Source: PWXP01 sp040772845 (GTDB lineage Bacteria; Planctomycetota; Planctomycetia; Pirellulales; Thermoguttaceae). From it: 64,000 nt of DNA. A program made the translations under genes and the position numbers. The notes below the pieces were generated by a model that saw only the letters and a list, made by a program, of their open reading frames with translations, searched no databases and was not told the DNA's origin. Within the stretch, counting starts at the first letter, position 1. The number at the start of each line of letters is the position of its first letter. This document shows, piece by piece, positions 25,149-33,861 of this stretch. The stretch covers positions 6,324,001-6,388,000 of the forward strand of contig JAXGXG010000001.1 in NCBI GenBank assembly GCA_040772845.1, read 5' to 3'.

Positions 25149-26660
25149 ATGGCGCAGCGAACGGCCGAAGAGATAGTTCAGCGGGCATTCGACCTCGGGT
25201 TGCTTGATGATCGACAGTTGCGCCAAGTGTGGGCCGAACTGGGGACACGCAACGTCAAGGTGCGCGATCTTGTCCAGTTGCTCGTACGGCGAGAGTTCAT
25301 GACGAACTACCAAGTGGAACGCCTGGTAAAAGGCGAGAGCACCGGTTTCTTCTTCGGCGATTACAAGGTTCACTATTTGGTGGGAAGCGGCACGTTCGCT
25401 CGCGTCTACCGGGCCGTCCACCGCGATACGGGGCAGGTTGTGGCCCTGAAGGTCCTAAGGACACGGTTCAGCGAGAATCCGACCCAGTTCGGACAGTTTC
25501 TGCGCGAGGGGCAGGTTGGTATCGCTTTGCGCCATCCGAATATCGTTCCCATCTACGAAGTTATTTCCGAGGCGAAGCGGCATTTCTTGGTCATGGAGTT
25601 TGTCGAAGGGCGCAATCTCCGTGAATTCGTCAAAATACGCAAACGTCTTGCGCCGCTCGAGGCCATTCGCCTGATGATCGACATTGCCGAAGGCCTGAAG
25701 TATGCCTTCGAAAACGGGCTGACGCACCGCGATCTGAAGATGAACAACGTACTCGTTTCGAGTCGTGGGCAAGCGAAGCTTGTTGACTTCGGCCTGGCGG
25801 CCATGGACGAAACCCTGTCCGACGAGGCGCTGGCTGACCTACCCAATATACGCACCATCGACTATGCGGCTCTGGAACGGGCAACGGGGGTCCGGCGAGA
25901 CGACACACGGAGCGACATCTACTTTGTGGGCTGCATTTTCTACCATATGCTGACCGGATTCCCCCCGCTTTCGGAGACCCGCGATCGTCTCCAACGGCTC
26001 AGCAAGTCGCGGTTCACCGAAGCGATTCCCATTCAGAAGGTGGATCCGGCTTTGCCGACTGCCGTCACGTTGGTTGTCAACAAGTCGATGATGCTCGATC
26101 CGTCGCGACGCTACCAGTCGCCCTCGGAGATGTTGCACGATTTGCGTTTGGCCTTGAAACGGATCGAAGAAGACCCCGCCACAAACGTAAATGGGGCGCT
26201 GATGGCCGGTCCCGGCACCAGCAATCCGACCGCCAGTCTGGCGGCCGCCGGAGCCGTCGAGCCGGAGCATGCCGTCATGGTGGTCGAATCGAACGTCGAT
26301 ATGCAGAATATCTTCAGATCGGGGTTTCGGAAGGCAGGCTATCGCGTCCTGGTAACCGGTGATCCGGGGCGGGCGGTGCAGCGAATGCGTCAGGACACGA
26401 CGGCTGCCCAATGTGTCGTCTTCAATGCGCAGGAATTGGGCGGCGCCGCGCTCGAAGGATTCAACGAACTCGGCGAGGATGCCAAGACGAGCGCCGTCTC
26501 GGCCGTGCTTCTTCTGGACGGCCGACAGCAGTCTTGGAAGGATAAGGCCTTGACCGATAAGCATCGGGTCGTGCTCTCGCTGCCCGTGACGATGAAACGC
26601 CTGCGGTCCGTACTTGCCTCGCTGGTTGGCAACGGCGGAACTGCTGGGGTCCCTCGTTGA
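25149..26660 (+). CDS. Ser/Thr protein kinase with degenerate C-terminal receiver domain
   Basis: A 503-residue protein with no membrane segment. Residues 1-62 are a helical N-terminal module (TAEEIVQRAFDLGLLDD, FMTNYQVERLVKG) often seen before planctomycete kinase domains. The kinase follows: glycine loop VGSGTFARVY (78-87), Lys101 in VALKVL, catalytic HRDLKMNN with Asp195, and DFG at 213-215. The usual APE motif is replaced by the TIDYAALERATG region. After a linker (about 345-372) comes a receiver-like fold, HAVMVVESNVDMQNIFRSGF to about 495, but the phospho-acceptor position reads VVFNAQELGG with Asn instead of Asp, so it probably cannot be phosphorylated. The kinase itself looks active. 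Thioredoxin follows after 170 bases. Confidence 0.9.
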   Translation: MAQRTAEEIVQRAFDLGLLDDRQLRQVWAELGTRNVKVRDLVQLLVRREFMTNYQVERLVKGESTGFFFGDYKVHYLVGSGTFARVYRAVHRDTGQVVALKVLRTRFSENPTQFGQFLREGQVGIALRHPNIVPIYEVISEAKRHFLVMEFVEGRNLREFVKIRKRLAPLEAIRLMIDIAEGLKYAFENGLTHRDLKMNNVLVSSRGQAKLVDFGLAAMDETLSDEALADLPNIRTIDYAALERATGVRRDDTRSDIYFVGCIFYHMLTGFPPLSETRDRLQRLSKSRFTEAIPIQKVDPALPTAVTLVVNKSMMLDPSRRYQSPSEMLHDLRLALKRIEEDPATNVNGALMAGPGTSNPTASLAAAGAVEPEHAVMVVESNVDMQNIFRSGFRKAGYRVLVTGDPGRAVQRMRQDTTAAQCVVFNAQELGGAALEGFNELGEDAKTSAVSAVLLLDGRQQSWKDKALTDKHRVVLSLPVTMKRLRSVLASLVGNGGTAGVPR

Positions 26661-26830
26661 CCGATGCGGTCAGGCATCTATAATTTCTCAGAAGTGCTTT
26701 CCCTGGGGCAACTCGCCGGTTGGACGGCTGAGTATGCATAGGGGCGTTTGCTTGTTTACCCAAACCGCCTCGCCTCCCAGTGCGACGGCGTGTCGGTTGA
26801 ACAGGGCCACATTCGAAGGAGATATACGCA

Positions 26831-27157
26831 ATGGCCGATGTCAAGGATTTTTCTGAGGGCAACTTTGAAGCGGATGTCCTTCAGTCGGAGCAGCCCGTCT
26901 TGGTCGATTTCTGGGCGCCGTGGTGTGGTCCCTGTCGCATGGTTGGACCCATTGTCGAGCAGCTCGCCGCCGAGAACGCCGGTTCCGTCCAAGTGGGAAA
27001 GGTCAATATCGACGACAACCAGATGCTGGCGACCAATTATCAGATTAGCGCCATACCAACCGTTATGCTCTTCAAGGGGGGGGAAGTCGTCGAACGATTT
27101 GTTGGCGTGCAACCCAAGAACCGCCTTCAGCAAGCGATTGATCAGGCATTGGCTTGA
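26831..27157 (+). CDS. trxA: thioredoxin
   Basis: A 108-residue thioredoxin, the cytosolic disulphide reductase fed by thioredoxin reductase. The active site is FWAPWCGPCRM (WCGPC at about 33-37), the buried Asp is in VLVDFW, and the cis-proline loop is ISAIPTVMLF. The ribosome binding site GAAGGAGA lies just before ATG 26831. Length and motifs are typical. It is probably read from its own promoter or from the upstream kinase. Confidence 0.96.
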   Translation: MADVKDFSEGNFEADVLQSEQPVLVDFWAPWCGPCRMVGPIVEQLAAENAGSVQVGKVNIDDNQMLATNYQISAIPTVMLFKGGEVVERFVGVQPKNRLQQAIDQALA

Positions 27158-27338
27158 TAGTATCTGCAACTTGGGCTGAACTCTGACGCTCCGCCTGCCG
27201 AATAAGGAAGCTGGATAAACCTTGCCGGTTGCGCGGAATGTAGCAATGGGGCTCTGGGGAGACCTCAGGCTTGGGGGCTGGCCTGTACGGACGGTTCCGC
27301 AACACCGGTATCCGCGATTGCAACGGCGGGTATCGAAA

Positions 27339-28832
27339 ATGTCCAAGCCAAAGAAAGAGGCGAAACGTCGATCTGGGACAACCCCGGGCGGCGCCGCCGC
27401 GTCGAAGCCCAAGAGCCTGCGAACCAAACGCATCGATCCGGCCCACGAGCCGGCCGCCGTGCCGGATCCTGCTCCCAAAGAGCCGGTTGCCGCCAAACCG
27501 CCAGCCGTACCGGCTGACCAGGTGTCAGTTCCGCCGGTTGACCAACCGATGGCTGTCGCGCCGGCTGAGGGACCGGCAGGCAGGCAAGTTTCTGCCGAAA
27601 GTGGCTCCGCAGCAATGGAGCCGCCTGCTGCGCTCAATGCGGAGGTTGAGGCCGCACAGCAGCGAGTTCGCGTTCAGGCGGAACAGTTGGCCAGTCATCT
27701 GCGACGTCGCCAGAAGGAGCTGGATCATCGCGAAGCCCAGGTGAATGCGCGGCTTGCCGCAATCGATCGAGATATGCGTACCGCGCGCCTATGGCTCGCC
27801 GAACGCGAGGCCGAGTTCACCGAACGCAACAACGGGCTGGATCAACGCCAGAAGGAACTCGGACAACGCGAGACCGAGTTCGAACAGCGATACTCGGGAT
27901 TCGAGAAGGAGCAGGCGGAACTCGTTCAGCGAGAAAAGGACCTCCTGTGCCGCGAGACCGAACTGAAACAACGGCAAGCACAGCTTCAGAAGGACCAGGC
28001 AGAGTTTGCACAGCGAGAGAAGGGACTCCAACAGCACGAGGCCGAACTGAAACAACAGCAGGGCTGTTTCGAGAAGAGGCAGGCAGAGCTTGCCCAGCGC
28101 GAGTTGCAGCGACAGGAGCATGCCCAGCAGTCAAAAGCCGGCCCCAGGCCGAACGGAATTGAGCTTGCCGAGAGCCAGATCGAGCAGGCGAGGGTCGAGG
28201 CCGAGCAGTTGCGCGAACAGATCCGCGATGAACGCAGCAAGGTGGAGCAGGAAGTGCGTCAGCAGCGGCGAAAGCTTGTCGAGGAGCAACGTTCCGCCAT
28301 GGCCGAGATCGCAAAGCAGCAAGAGAGGGTTCGGCAGCGCGCCGAGCAGGTGGATCGATCCTCGGCGGCTCTCGAGCAGCTTCGGGCGGAACTCGGACGC
28401 ATGCACCGCGAGACACTTGAAGTTCGCCTGGCCACCGAGGAGCTTTGGGTGCAGTTGGCCGGTGTTGCCCCGCCTGCCGCACTAACCAGTTCCCTCAGCA
28501 GCATTCGCAGCAAACTGGCCGATCATTATCGGCTGGCCAACGCAGAACTTCACGAGCAAAAGCAGGAATTGGAGTCGATCCGCAGCCAATTGACCCAACA
28601 GTACGAGAAGGTGGTCCGTCAGAAACAGAACTACGATCGCTGGGCGGAGCAACAGCGACAGGACGCAGAGACGGACGCTTCACGCCTGGCTGCGCGCGAA
28701 GCGCAGTTGCGGCAGCTCCAGGCGGAACTCGACGATCGGTCGTTGAAGTGGCAAGCGCAACGCCTTGACTACGAGCAGCAGATACGGCGACTCTCGGCCG
28801 AGCACCTCGGGCGGGAAGCCATGACCGCGTGA
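27339..28832 (+). CDS. long heptad-repeat coiled-coil protein
   Basis: A 497-residue protein from ATG 27339 (MSKPKKEAKRRSG); GGCGGG lies about 9 bases upstream. The frame is open to 27222 but that part has no binding site. Residues 1-90 are a Lys/Pro/Ala-rich flexible region. From about 105 to 480 the sequence is a continuous Gln/Glu/Arg-rich coiled coil. Between about 175 and 255 it runs in exact heptads (for example QREKDLL, CRETELK, QRQAQLQ, KDQAEFA), with a 28-residue block repeated twice. It has no signal peptide and no membrane segment, so it is a cytoplasmic filament-like or scaffold protein. Function unknown. Confidence 0.75.
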   Translation: MSKPKKEAKRRSGTTPGGAAASKPKSLRTKRIDPAHEPAAVPDPAPKEPVAAKPPAVPADQVSVPPVDQPMAVAPAEGPAGRQVSAESGSAAMEPPAALNAEVEAAQQRVRVQAEQLASHLRRRQKELDHREAQVNARLAAIDRDMRTARLWLAEREAEFTERNNGLDQRQKELGQRETEFEQRYSGFEKEQAELVQREKDLLCRETELKQRQAQLQKDQAEFAQREKGLQQHEAELKQQQGCFEKRQAELAQRELQRQEHAQQSKAGPRPNGIELAESQIEQARVEAEQLREQIRDERSKVEQEVRQQRRKLVEEQRSAMAEIAKQQERVRQRAEQVDRSSAALEQLRAELGRMHRETLEVRLATEELWVQLAGVAPPAALTSSLSSIRSKLADHYRLANAELHEQKQELESIRSQLTQQYEKVVRQKQNYDRWAEQQRQDAETDASRLAAREAQLRQLQAELDDRSLKWQAQRLDYEQQIRRLSAEHLGREAMTA

Positions 28833-28858
28833 AACCTGCCGGGCGCCAGAGGCGACAG

Positions 28859-28890
28859 GTGATTCCGGACCTTCCTGCCTCCGGAATCAC
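28859..28890. terminator. hairpin between convergent genes
   Basis: A perfect 11-bp stem, GTGATTCCGGA (28859-28869) and TCCGGAATCAC (28880-28890), with a 10-base loop, lies between the ends of the coiled-coil gene and the convergent exported-protein gene. There is no T-tract on either side, so it may be a weak or factor-assisted bidirectional terminator. Confidence 0.55.
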
Positions 28891-28956
28891 CCGCAGTCCA
28901 CGTCTTCCCGCGGCAAGGGCACAGGAGCCGCTTGTCTTGGCGGTCGAGCTTTCGGG

Positions 28957-29751
28957 TTACCGCATTGAAACGGTCGAATCGGATGTCCGCATCTGCTTGG
29001 CGAACTCCTCGGCGGCCTTGGCCACTTCTTTGGCGGCCGCAAGCTCCGCCGCCGTGTACTTCGGTGCGATGCCAACAGCCACCTTCTTGCGCATCGCGGC
29101 GAAGTCTTCCCAGCTCAATTCATTCTGGAAATGCCAGGCGGCAAGCTGGGCGATTTCCCGATTGACCTGGCCTTTACCTACCATGACACAGAGGGCGGCG
29201 ACCTCGGGGCAGTTGGCAACCTGATGGATGGGCCGAATCGCGTAGGGCAGCTTCGCGCGTGGCGACGGCAAACCGTGGTCCAGGCACATGCCGGTCAGCT
29301 TCACCTTGACGGTGTCCTCCGGCGGAATGGAGAACAGGGGGCCTGCTCCGATATTCCAGGGGCCCTGCTGTCCTCGGTTCCCTCCGTTCTGCCACGGAAA
29401 TTGCGGCGTGGCTCCAACCTTCTGGGTCTGTTGATTCTGCTGCTGGTTGTCGTCCGGCCATGGCATGAACTGCGCCATGACGGGCACCACACCCACAGCC
29501 GCCGGAACGCTGACCAAGACGGGTTCCTTCGTCTTGTTCTCCAGCAGAAGGTTCACGTGCTTTGAATCTCGGGCGAACACTTTCGCCTCGATATCGCCTG
29601 CATCCATTCCAGCGAACAGGTCGACAACCGGATTCGCCGCATCCTGCTGAGAAGCCGCGGCCTCAATTTCCGCAGCATACAGATTTCCCGCCAGTAACCA
29701 GCCTGCAACCAGTGTACCCGGCAAGACCAAAACTCGAGCGCAACGCAACAT
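28957..29751 (-). CDS. exported protein, function unknown
   Basis: A 264-residue protein. ATG 29751 has GAAGGAG 7 bases upstream on the minus strand. The signal peptide is MLRCARVLVLPGTLVAGW to about AAEIEAA. The middle is Gln/Asn/Gly-rich (DDNQQQNQQTQK, then NGGNRGQQGPWN), between a beta-type part containing NLLLENKTKEPVLVSVPA and a C-terminal helical part with ALCVMVGKGQVNREIAQLAAW and an Ala/Glu-rich tail. The first part reads like a domain that stabilises or caps a surface; no family is recognised. It would be outside the cytoplasm. Confidence 0.7.
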   Translation of the reverse strand: MLRCARVLVLPGTLVAGWLLAGNLYAAEIEAAASQQDAANPVVDLFAGMDAGDIEAKVFARDSKHVNLLLENKTKEPVLVSVPAAVGVVPVMAQFMPWPDDNQQQNQQTQKVGATPQFPWQNGGNRGQQGPWNIGAGPLFSIPPEDTVKVKLTGMCLDHGLPSPRAKLPYAIRPIHQVANCPEVAALCVMVGKGQVNREIAQLAAWHFQNELSWEDFAAMRKKVAVGIAPKYTAAELAAAKEVAKAAEEFAKQMRTSDSTVSMR

Positions 29752-29867
29752 GATAAGACTCCTTCAGTGCGTGAAACCCTTTCCTGACCCGGTGGGCGCC
29801 CGAGAACCACATCTTAAGTATAGACATTCGCCGATCGGAATTCAATAGGGGGTTCGTTGAGCGAGCA

Positions 29868-31514
29868 TTACCGCTGCGGCAGGGATGCGATTTCGACCAG
29901 GCGGTGCGATAGCTCGTCCAGTTGCGACAGTGCAGCCTGCCGTTGCTGGTCCGTTCCCGAGAAGCCGCTCCCGGCGATGCGTTGCCGGGTCTCGGCAATT
30001 TGCGATGCCAGGAGTGTGATGGTGGGTTGTGGCGAATCTGCCGCGTCGATGAGTTGCCGGATGTCTTCGGGCACATTCTGGCGAAAAAGGCGCGCGTCTT
30101 GCACGCGAAGCGCCAGGGTGTGAAGCCGTGCTGTCAGTAACGCCAACTCGGCCGGAGTCCACCGGTGGGGTTCATACAGCTCGGCCTCCATGGCCTTCAG
30201 AGCCATATTCGTGCCTGCAATTCGGCTGCGAAGCTCGGTCAGGTTGACACGGCCTGGCGGTTCGGCGGGGACTTCTAGTGCCGGCGCGTCCACAACGAGG
30301 TCTTCCGGGAAGCTATCGGCGACAGTTGGATTCCGGACCGTTCGGGGGATACTCTCGCAAATCGAGATAGAGAATGTCCCGAATGCCGGTTCCGATGACA
30401 GACGGCTGAGCGGCGGCGTTTCCCCGTCCTCGATGTCCATTACGATGGGCAGGTCGGAAAACAGCATTTGGCTCGCAGGTAAATCGCCGTCGTCGATTCG
30501 TATCGGATCCTCTGGCGTTTGATGAAGCCCCAATCGGTCCGGCAACGGTGCTTCCTGAGCAAATGGCGGGTGCGGATCGATCCGGGGCGTCGAGATGGAC
30601 GCTGTTTTTGTCGAGTGTCGAGAATTGTGTTCCTCAAGAGCAGCAACCTGCGGCCCGGCAGGCGCAAGCGGGGCTCGTTGCGGTGCGATCGTTGGATATG
30701 CCACGGTTGCGACAGCTTCGATTGCATCCGGTTCAGACGGAATGTCCACGCGGTCTGTTGCGATGGAGTCAATGGTCTGCTTCGGAGGCGCCGCAGAATT
30801 CGGGTCCAGCCGGCTCTCTCGGGGAGCTTCGACCGGCGGGGCCGGTTGCGGGGCGACGGGGAGAGACGCGATCGAAGCAGCCGGTTCATGCGTTTCGCTT
30901 GTACGTGTCGGTTCGGCAGGCGGCTGCTTGGCCCCAATGGGGGTTGGCGGCTGGGGCGGCAGGAGCGAGGCGAGTGACCGGGCGCCGAAACGAGGCGGTT
31001 CGGGTAGTCTTGTTGTAGAGCCAGGCGTGGAAGCGCGAATCGCCTCGGCCAACCAGTTGAGCAACGCTTCCTGTTCTGTCAGGGGACGTCCCGCCTTCTG
31101 CCAGGCCGTGTACGTGTCGAACCACGCCTGCTGACGCCGGTGGTATTCGTCTCTCGCACGTCGGAATGCACGATGGGTTTGCACGCGATACTGCCGGGTC
31201 AGGATTTCGACGGCCTCCAGTTCCCGTCCGCGCAGTTCCTCCAGCAGTCGTTGGAGATCGGTCCAGGTCATTGGGGACTGGCGAAGCCTTGCGTGCAGCG
31301 ACGCGCGGGCGGCTGCTGCTTCCGCCTGCGGCAGGACGATCTCATTCGCCCGATTCATGCGTGTTTCGACCCATCCGACAAACCGCTGTTGTTCTGCCGG
31401 CTCCAGTTGAGCGACCTGCTGTAACAGCGTTGTTGCGCGATCGGACGCACAAGCGTAGGCCGACGCGCCCGCAAGGAAGGCCGCTAGGATATACACGCAA
31501 GAGGGGTGTTTCAT
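29868..31514 (-). CDS. exported protein with helical ends and long disordered centre
   Basis: A 548-residue protein started at ATG 31514, where a signal peptide begins (MKHPSCVYILAAFLAGASAY); the frame stays open to 31823 but that part lies in the dnaG promoter region. The ribosome binding site is weak. Residues about 25-165 are helical (LLQQVAQLEPAEQQRFVGWV is the start), about 170-400 are Pro/Ala/Ser/Thr-rich and probably disordered, and about 430-545 are helical again (VNLTELRSRIAGTNMALKAM). No catalytic motif or family is recognised. It is divergent from dnaG. Confidence 0.6.
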   Translation of the reverse strand: MKHPSCVYILAAFLAGASAYACASDRATTLLQQVAQLEPAEQQRFVGWVETRMNRANEIVLPQAEAAAARASLHARLRQSPMTWTDLQRLLEELRGRELEAVEILTRQYRVQTHRAFRRARDEYHRRQQAWFDTYTAWQKAGRPLTEQEALLNWLAEAIRASTPGSTTRLPEPPRFGARSLASLLPPQPPTPIGAKQPPAEPTRTSETHEPAASIASLPVAPQPAPPVEAPRESRLDPNSAAPPKQTIDSIATDRVDIPSEPDAIEAVATVAYPTIAPQRAPLAPAGPQVAALEEHNSRHSTKTASISTPRIDPHPPFAQEAPLPDRLGLHQTPEDPIRIDDGDLPASQMLFSDLPIVMDIEDGETPPLSRLSSEPAFGTFSISICESIPRTVRNPTVADSFPEDLVVDAPALEVPAEPPGRVNLTELRSRIAGTNMALKAMEAELYEPHRWTPAELALLTARLHTLALRVQDARLFRQNVPEDIRQLIDAADSPQPTITLLASQIAETRQRIAGSGFSGTDQQRQAALSQLDELSHRLVEIASLPQR

Positions 31515-31917
31515 GGAGCGATTGGCTGCAATTGTAGTATAGTCGTTGGAACCGGCCTTTTCTGGCGGGGACTGGAGAGTCTCCAATGCAACCCTAGGTT
31601 GCTGGGCGAGTGAGTCAAAAGGTGTTGTGCGAAGGGCGTTTTTCGCTCGATTGCGTTTGCCTGGATATCCCAGGGCGCCCAGGATCGCGCCTGCGAGGGT
31701 GTTCTTGTCGGAAATGGATTTGGTGTTCTTGACCCATTCTGGCCATTTCAGTACAATCATCGATTCGCTGAGTGCGTTTGACGCGGGCAAGGGAATGCCC
31801 AAACAGGGAAGCGTCGTAAGCAATCCTCCCTCGGCTTGGACAGTGTGGTAAATGGACTTACCCGTCTGTGTCTTGAAGCAAGATCGTGTTCCGCCCCCCG
31901 TATCTCATGGGGATTCC
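31515..31917. other. divergent promoter region between the exported-protein gene and dnaG
   Basis: About 400 bases without a supported gene. It must carry promoters in both directions. In-frame upstream extensions of both neighbours reach into it (dnaG back to ATG 31852), but neither has a ribosome binding site or family-like sequence. Confidence 0.5.
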
Positions 31918-33789
31918 ATGGTGTTTTCGTCGGTTGATGTCAAGGAGCAGGTACGTCAGGCGACCGACATCGTCGATCTGGTGGGACAGTATCTTCAGTT
32001 GCGCCGTCAGGGACGGAATTATGTGGCGTTATGCCCATGGCACGATGACAGCCGGCCGAGTCTCCAGGTGAATCCGGAGCGACAGTCGTGGAAGTGCTGG
32101 GTATGTGACATTGGCGGCGACGTTTTCAGTTTTCTCATGCAGATGGAAGGGATCGAGTTCCGCGAGGCGTTGGAGATGTTGGCCGAGCGGGCAGGAATCC
32201 CTTTGCGTCCGAAGAAGGCGCAACACGCTTCCGGTGGCCCGGAGCCGGTCGATAAGCGAACGCTTTTTGCCGCCATGGCGTGGGCCGAGGCGCAGTATCA
32301 CGACTGTCTTCTCCGTTCATCGGCGGCTTCGCAGGCGAGAGAGTACCTTGCCTCTCGCCAGATCACTCCGGAAAGCATCGAACGGTTCCATCTGGGCTTT
32401 GCGCCCGAAGAGTGGGACTGGCTGCAGCGCCGGGTTTCCGATTCTCCGTTTGATCGGAAGATGTTGGAGACGGTCGGGTTGTTGGGCAGGTCGGAGAGTG
32501 GCCGGCTGTACGACCGATTTCGGGGACGGGTGCTGTTCTCGATTCGCGATCCGCAGGGGCGGCCGGTGGCGCTGGGAGGGCGCATCATGCCCGGCGCAAC
32601 GGTCGAGGGCGGCGCGAGGACCGCAAAATACGTCAATTCTCCGGAGACTCCCCTGTTTACCAAGGGAAATCTGCTTTATGCGCTCGATGCGGCGCGCGAC
32701 GCCTTGCGGCAGACAAAGACGGCCCTTGTCATGGAGGGTTACACCGATTGCATTGTCGCGCATCAGCACGGATTCCAGAATGCCGTGGCCGTATTGGGCA
32801 CCGCGCTGGGCGAGAATCATGTGCGGCTCCTGAAACGGTTTGCCGACCGGATCGTCCTGGTGCTCGATGGCGACGAGGCGGGACAACGGCGGGCGAACGA
32901 GGTCCTGGAGTTGTTCGTTGCGGAACAGGCGGATCTCCGCATTCTGACGCTTCCCGGCGGCAGCGATCCGTGCGATTTCCTCCTGCAGCGTGGGGCCGCC
33001 GCTTTCGCGGAACTGTTGGAGCACGAGGCGGTGGATGCGCTGGACCACGCATTCCGGGTACATACGCAAGGGATCGATCTGGCGCGCGACATCCACGCGG
33101 CAGGCGAGGCGCTGGAACGGCTGGTCGGGATCGTGGCGAAGGCGCCCAGGCTGAAGGACGATACGACCGCCGAAACACGCTTTCGTGAACAGAAGGTGCT
33201 GCAACGGCTGGCCGGCGCATTTCGGATTCCCGAGGAGGACGTGCGACGGCGGATGACGGAACTGCGGCGGGCTCGCCGGCGGAAGACGCCGTTGCCGGCA
33301 TCCTCGCCTGCAACGCGCGACGATAGAGCGGCTGCCGTGCGCATCCTCCCGTGGGAACGGGAGCTGATCGAGTTGCTTCTGGCCCATCCGTCGCTGGTTG
33401 GCCTTGCGGCCGGTGCTATCGCGGCCAGCCACCTGGCGCCGGGGCCGTGCCGCCGCATTTACGAGACATCGTGCCGGCTGATCGGCGAGGGAATTGCGCC
33501 CGATTTCGACCGGCTCATGCTGGAGTTCGATCAGGAAGAGATCAAGAGCTTGCTGGTCGCGTTCGACGAGCAGGCGCGAGCGAAGGGGACTCACGAAGGT
33601 GATCCTGAACTTCTGCTCAAGCAGTTGATTCGCACGCGAGAGCGATATGAAGTGGAACAGCGGAGTCCGGCGGCACTCGCCGCGCTCCGTGAGGGAGGGC
33701 TCGATGAGCAAGAGCAGAAGGCGATTCTGCAAAAGCTTATCGAGCAAGCACGCTGCCGGCAGGACCGGACCGAACCCATGGACGGGTAA
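31918..33789 (+). CDS. dnaG: DNA primase
   Basis: A 623-residue primase that makes RNA primers at the replication fork and works with the replicative helicase. ATG 31918 gives the usual N-terminus (VKEQVRQATDIVDLVGQYL) and has GGGGA upstream; ATG 31852 would add 22 atypical residues. The CHC2 zinc finger is Cys39, His42, Cys60 and Cys63 (CPWHDD, KCWVC). The catalytic TOPRIM domain shows MEGYTDCI with its Glu and LDGDEAGQRR with the DxD-type metal site. The C-terminal helicase-binding part (about 470-620) is present but divergent. rpoD follows after 72 bases, the classical dnaG-rpoD order; rpsU is not in front. Confidence 0.95.
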   Translation: MVFSSVDVKEQVRQATDIVDLVGQYLQLRRQGRNYVALCPWHDDSRPSLQVNPERQSWKCWVCDIGGDVFSFLMQMEGIEFREALEMLAERAGIPLRPKKAQHASGGPEPVDKRTLFAAMAWAEAQYHDCLLRSSAASQAREYLASRQITPESIERFHLGFAPEEWDWLQRRVSDSPFDRKMLETVGLLGRSESGRLYDRFRGRVLFSIRDPQGRPVALGGRIMPGATVEGGARTAKYVNSPETPLFTKGNLLYALDAARDALRQTKTALVMEGYTDCIVAHQHGFQNAVAVLGTALGENHVRLLKRFADRIVLVLDGDEAGQRRANEVLELFVAEQADLRILTLPGGSDPCDFLLQRGAAAFAELLEHEAVDALDHAFRVHTQGIDLARDIHAAGEALERLVGIVAKAPRLKDDTTAETRFREQKVLQRLAGAFRIPEEDVRRRMTELRRARRRKTPLPASSPATRDDRAAAVRILPWERELIELLLAHPSLVGLAAGAIAASHLAPGPCRRIYETSCRLIGEGIAPDFDRLMLEFDQEEIKSLLVAFDEQARAKGTHEGDPELLLKQLIRTRERYEVEQRSPAALAALREGGLDEQEQKAILQKLIEQARCRQDRTEPMDG

Positions 33790-33861
33790 GGGGTCTTGGC
33801 GGGCGATTGCATCCTTACGAATGGACCCAGTGCGCCGTTACGGCGCGAAAGGAGCATCGCG

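Noticed and set aside
31515..31823. Upstream extension of the exported protein at 29868-31514
   Set aside because: The signal peptide begins at ATG 31514; the extension lies in the dnaG promoter region and lacks a binding site.
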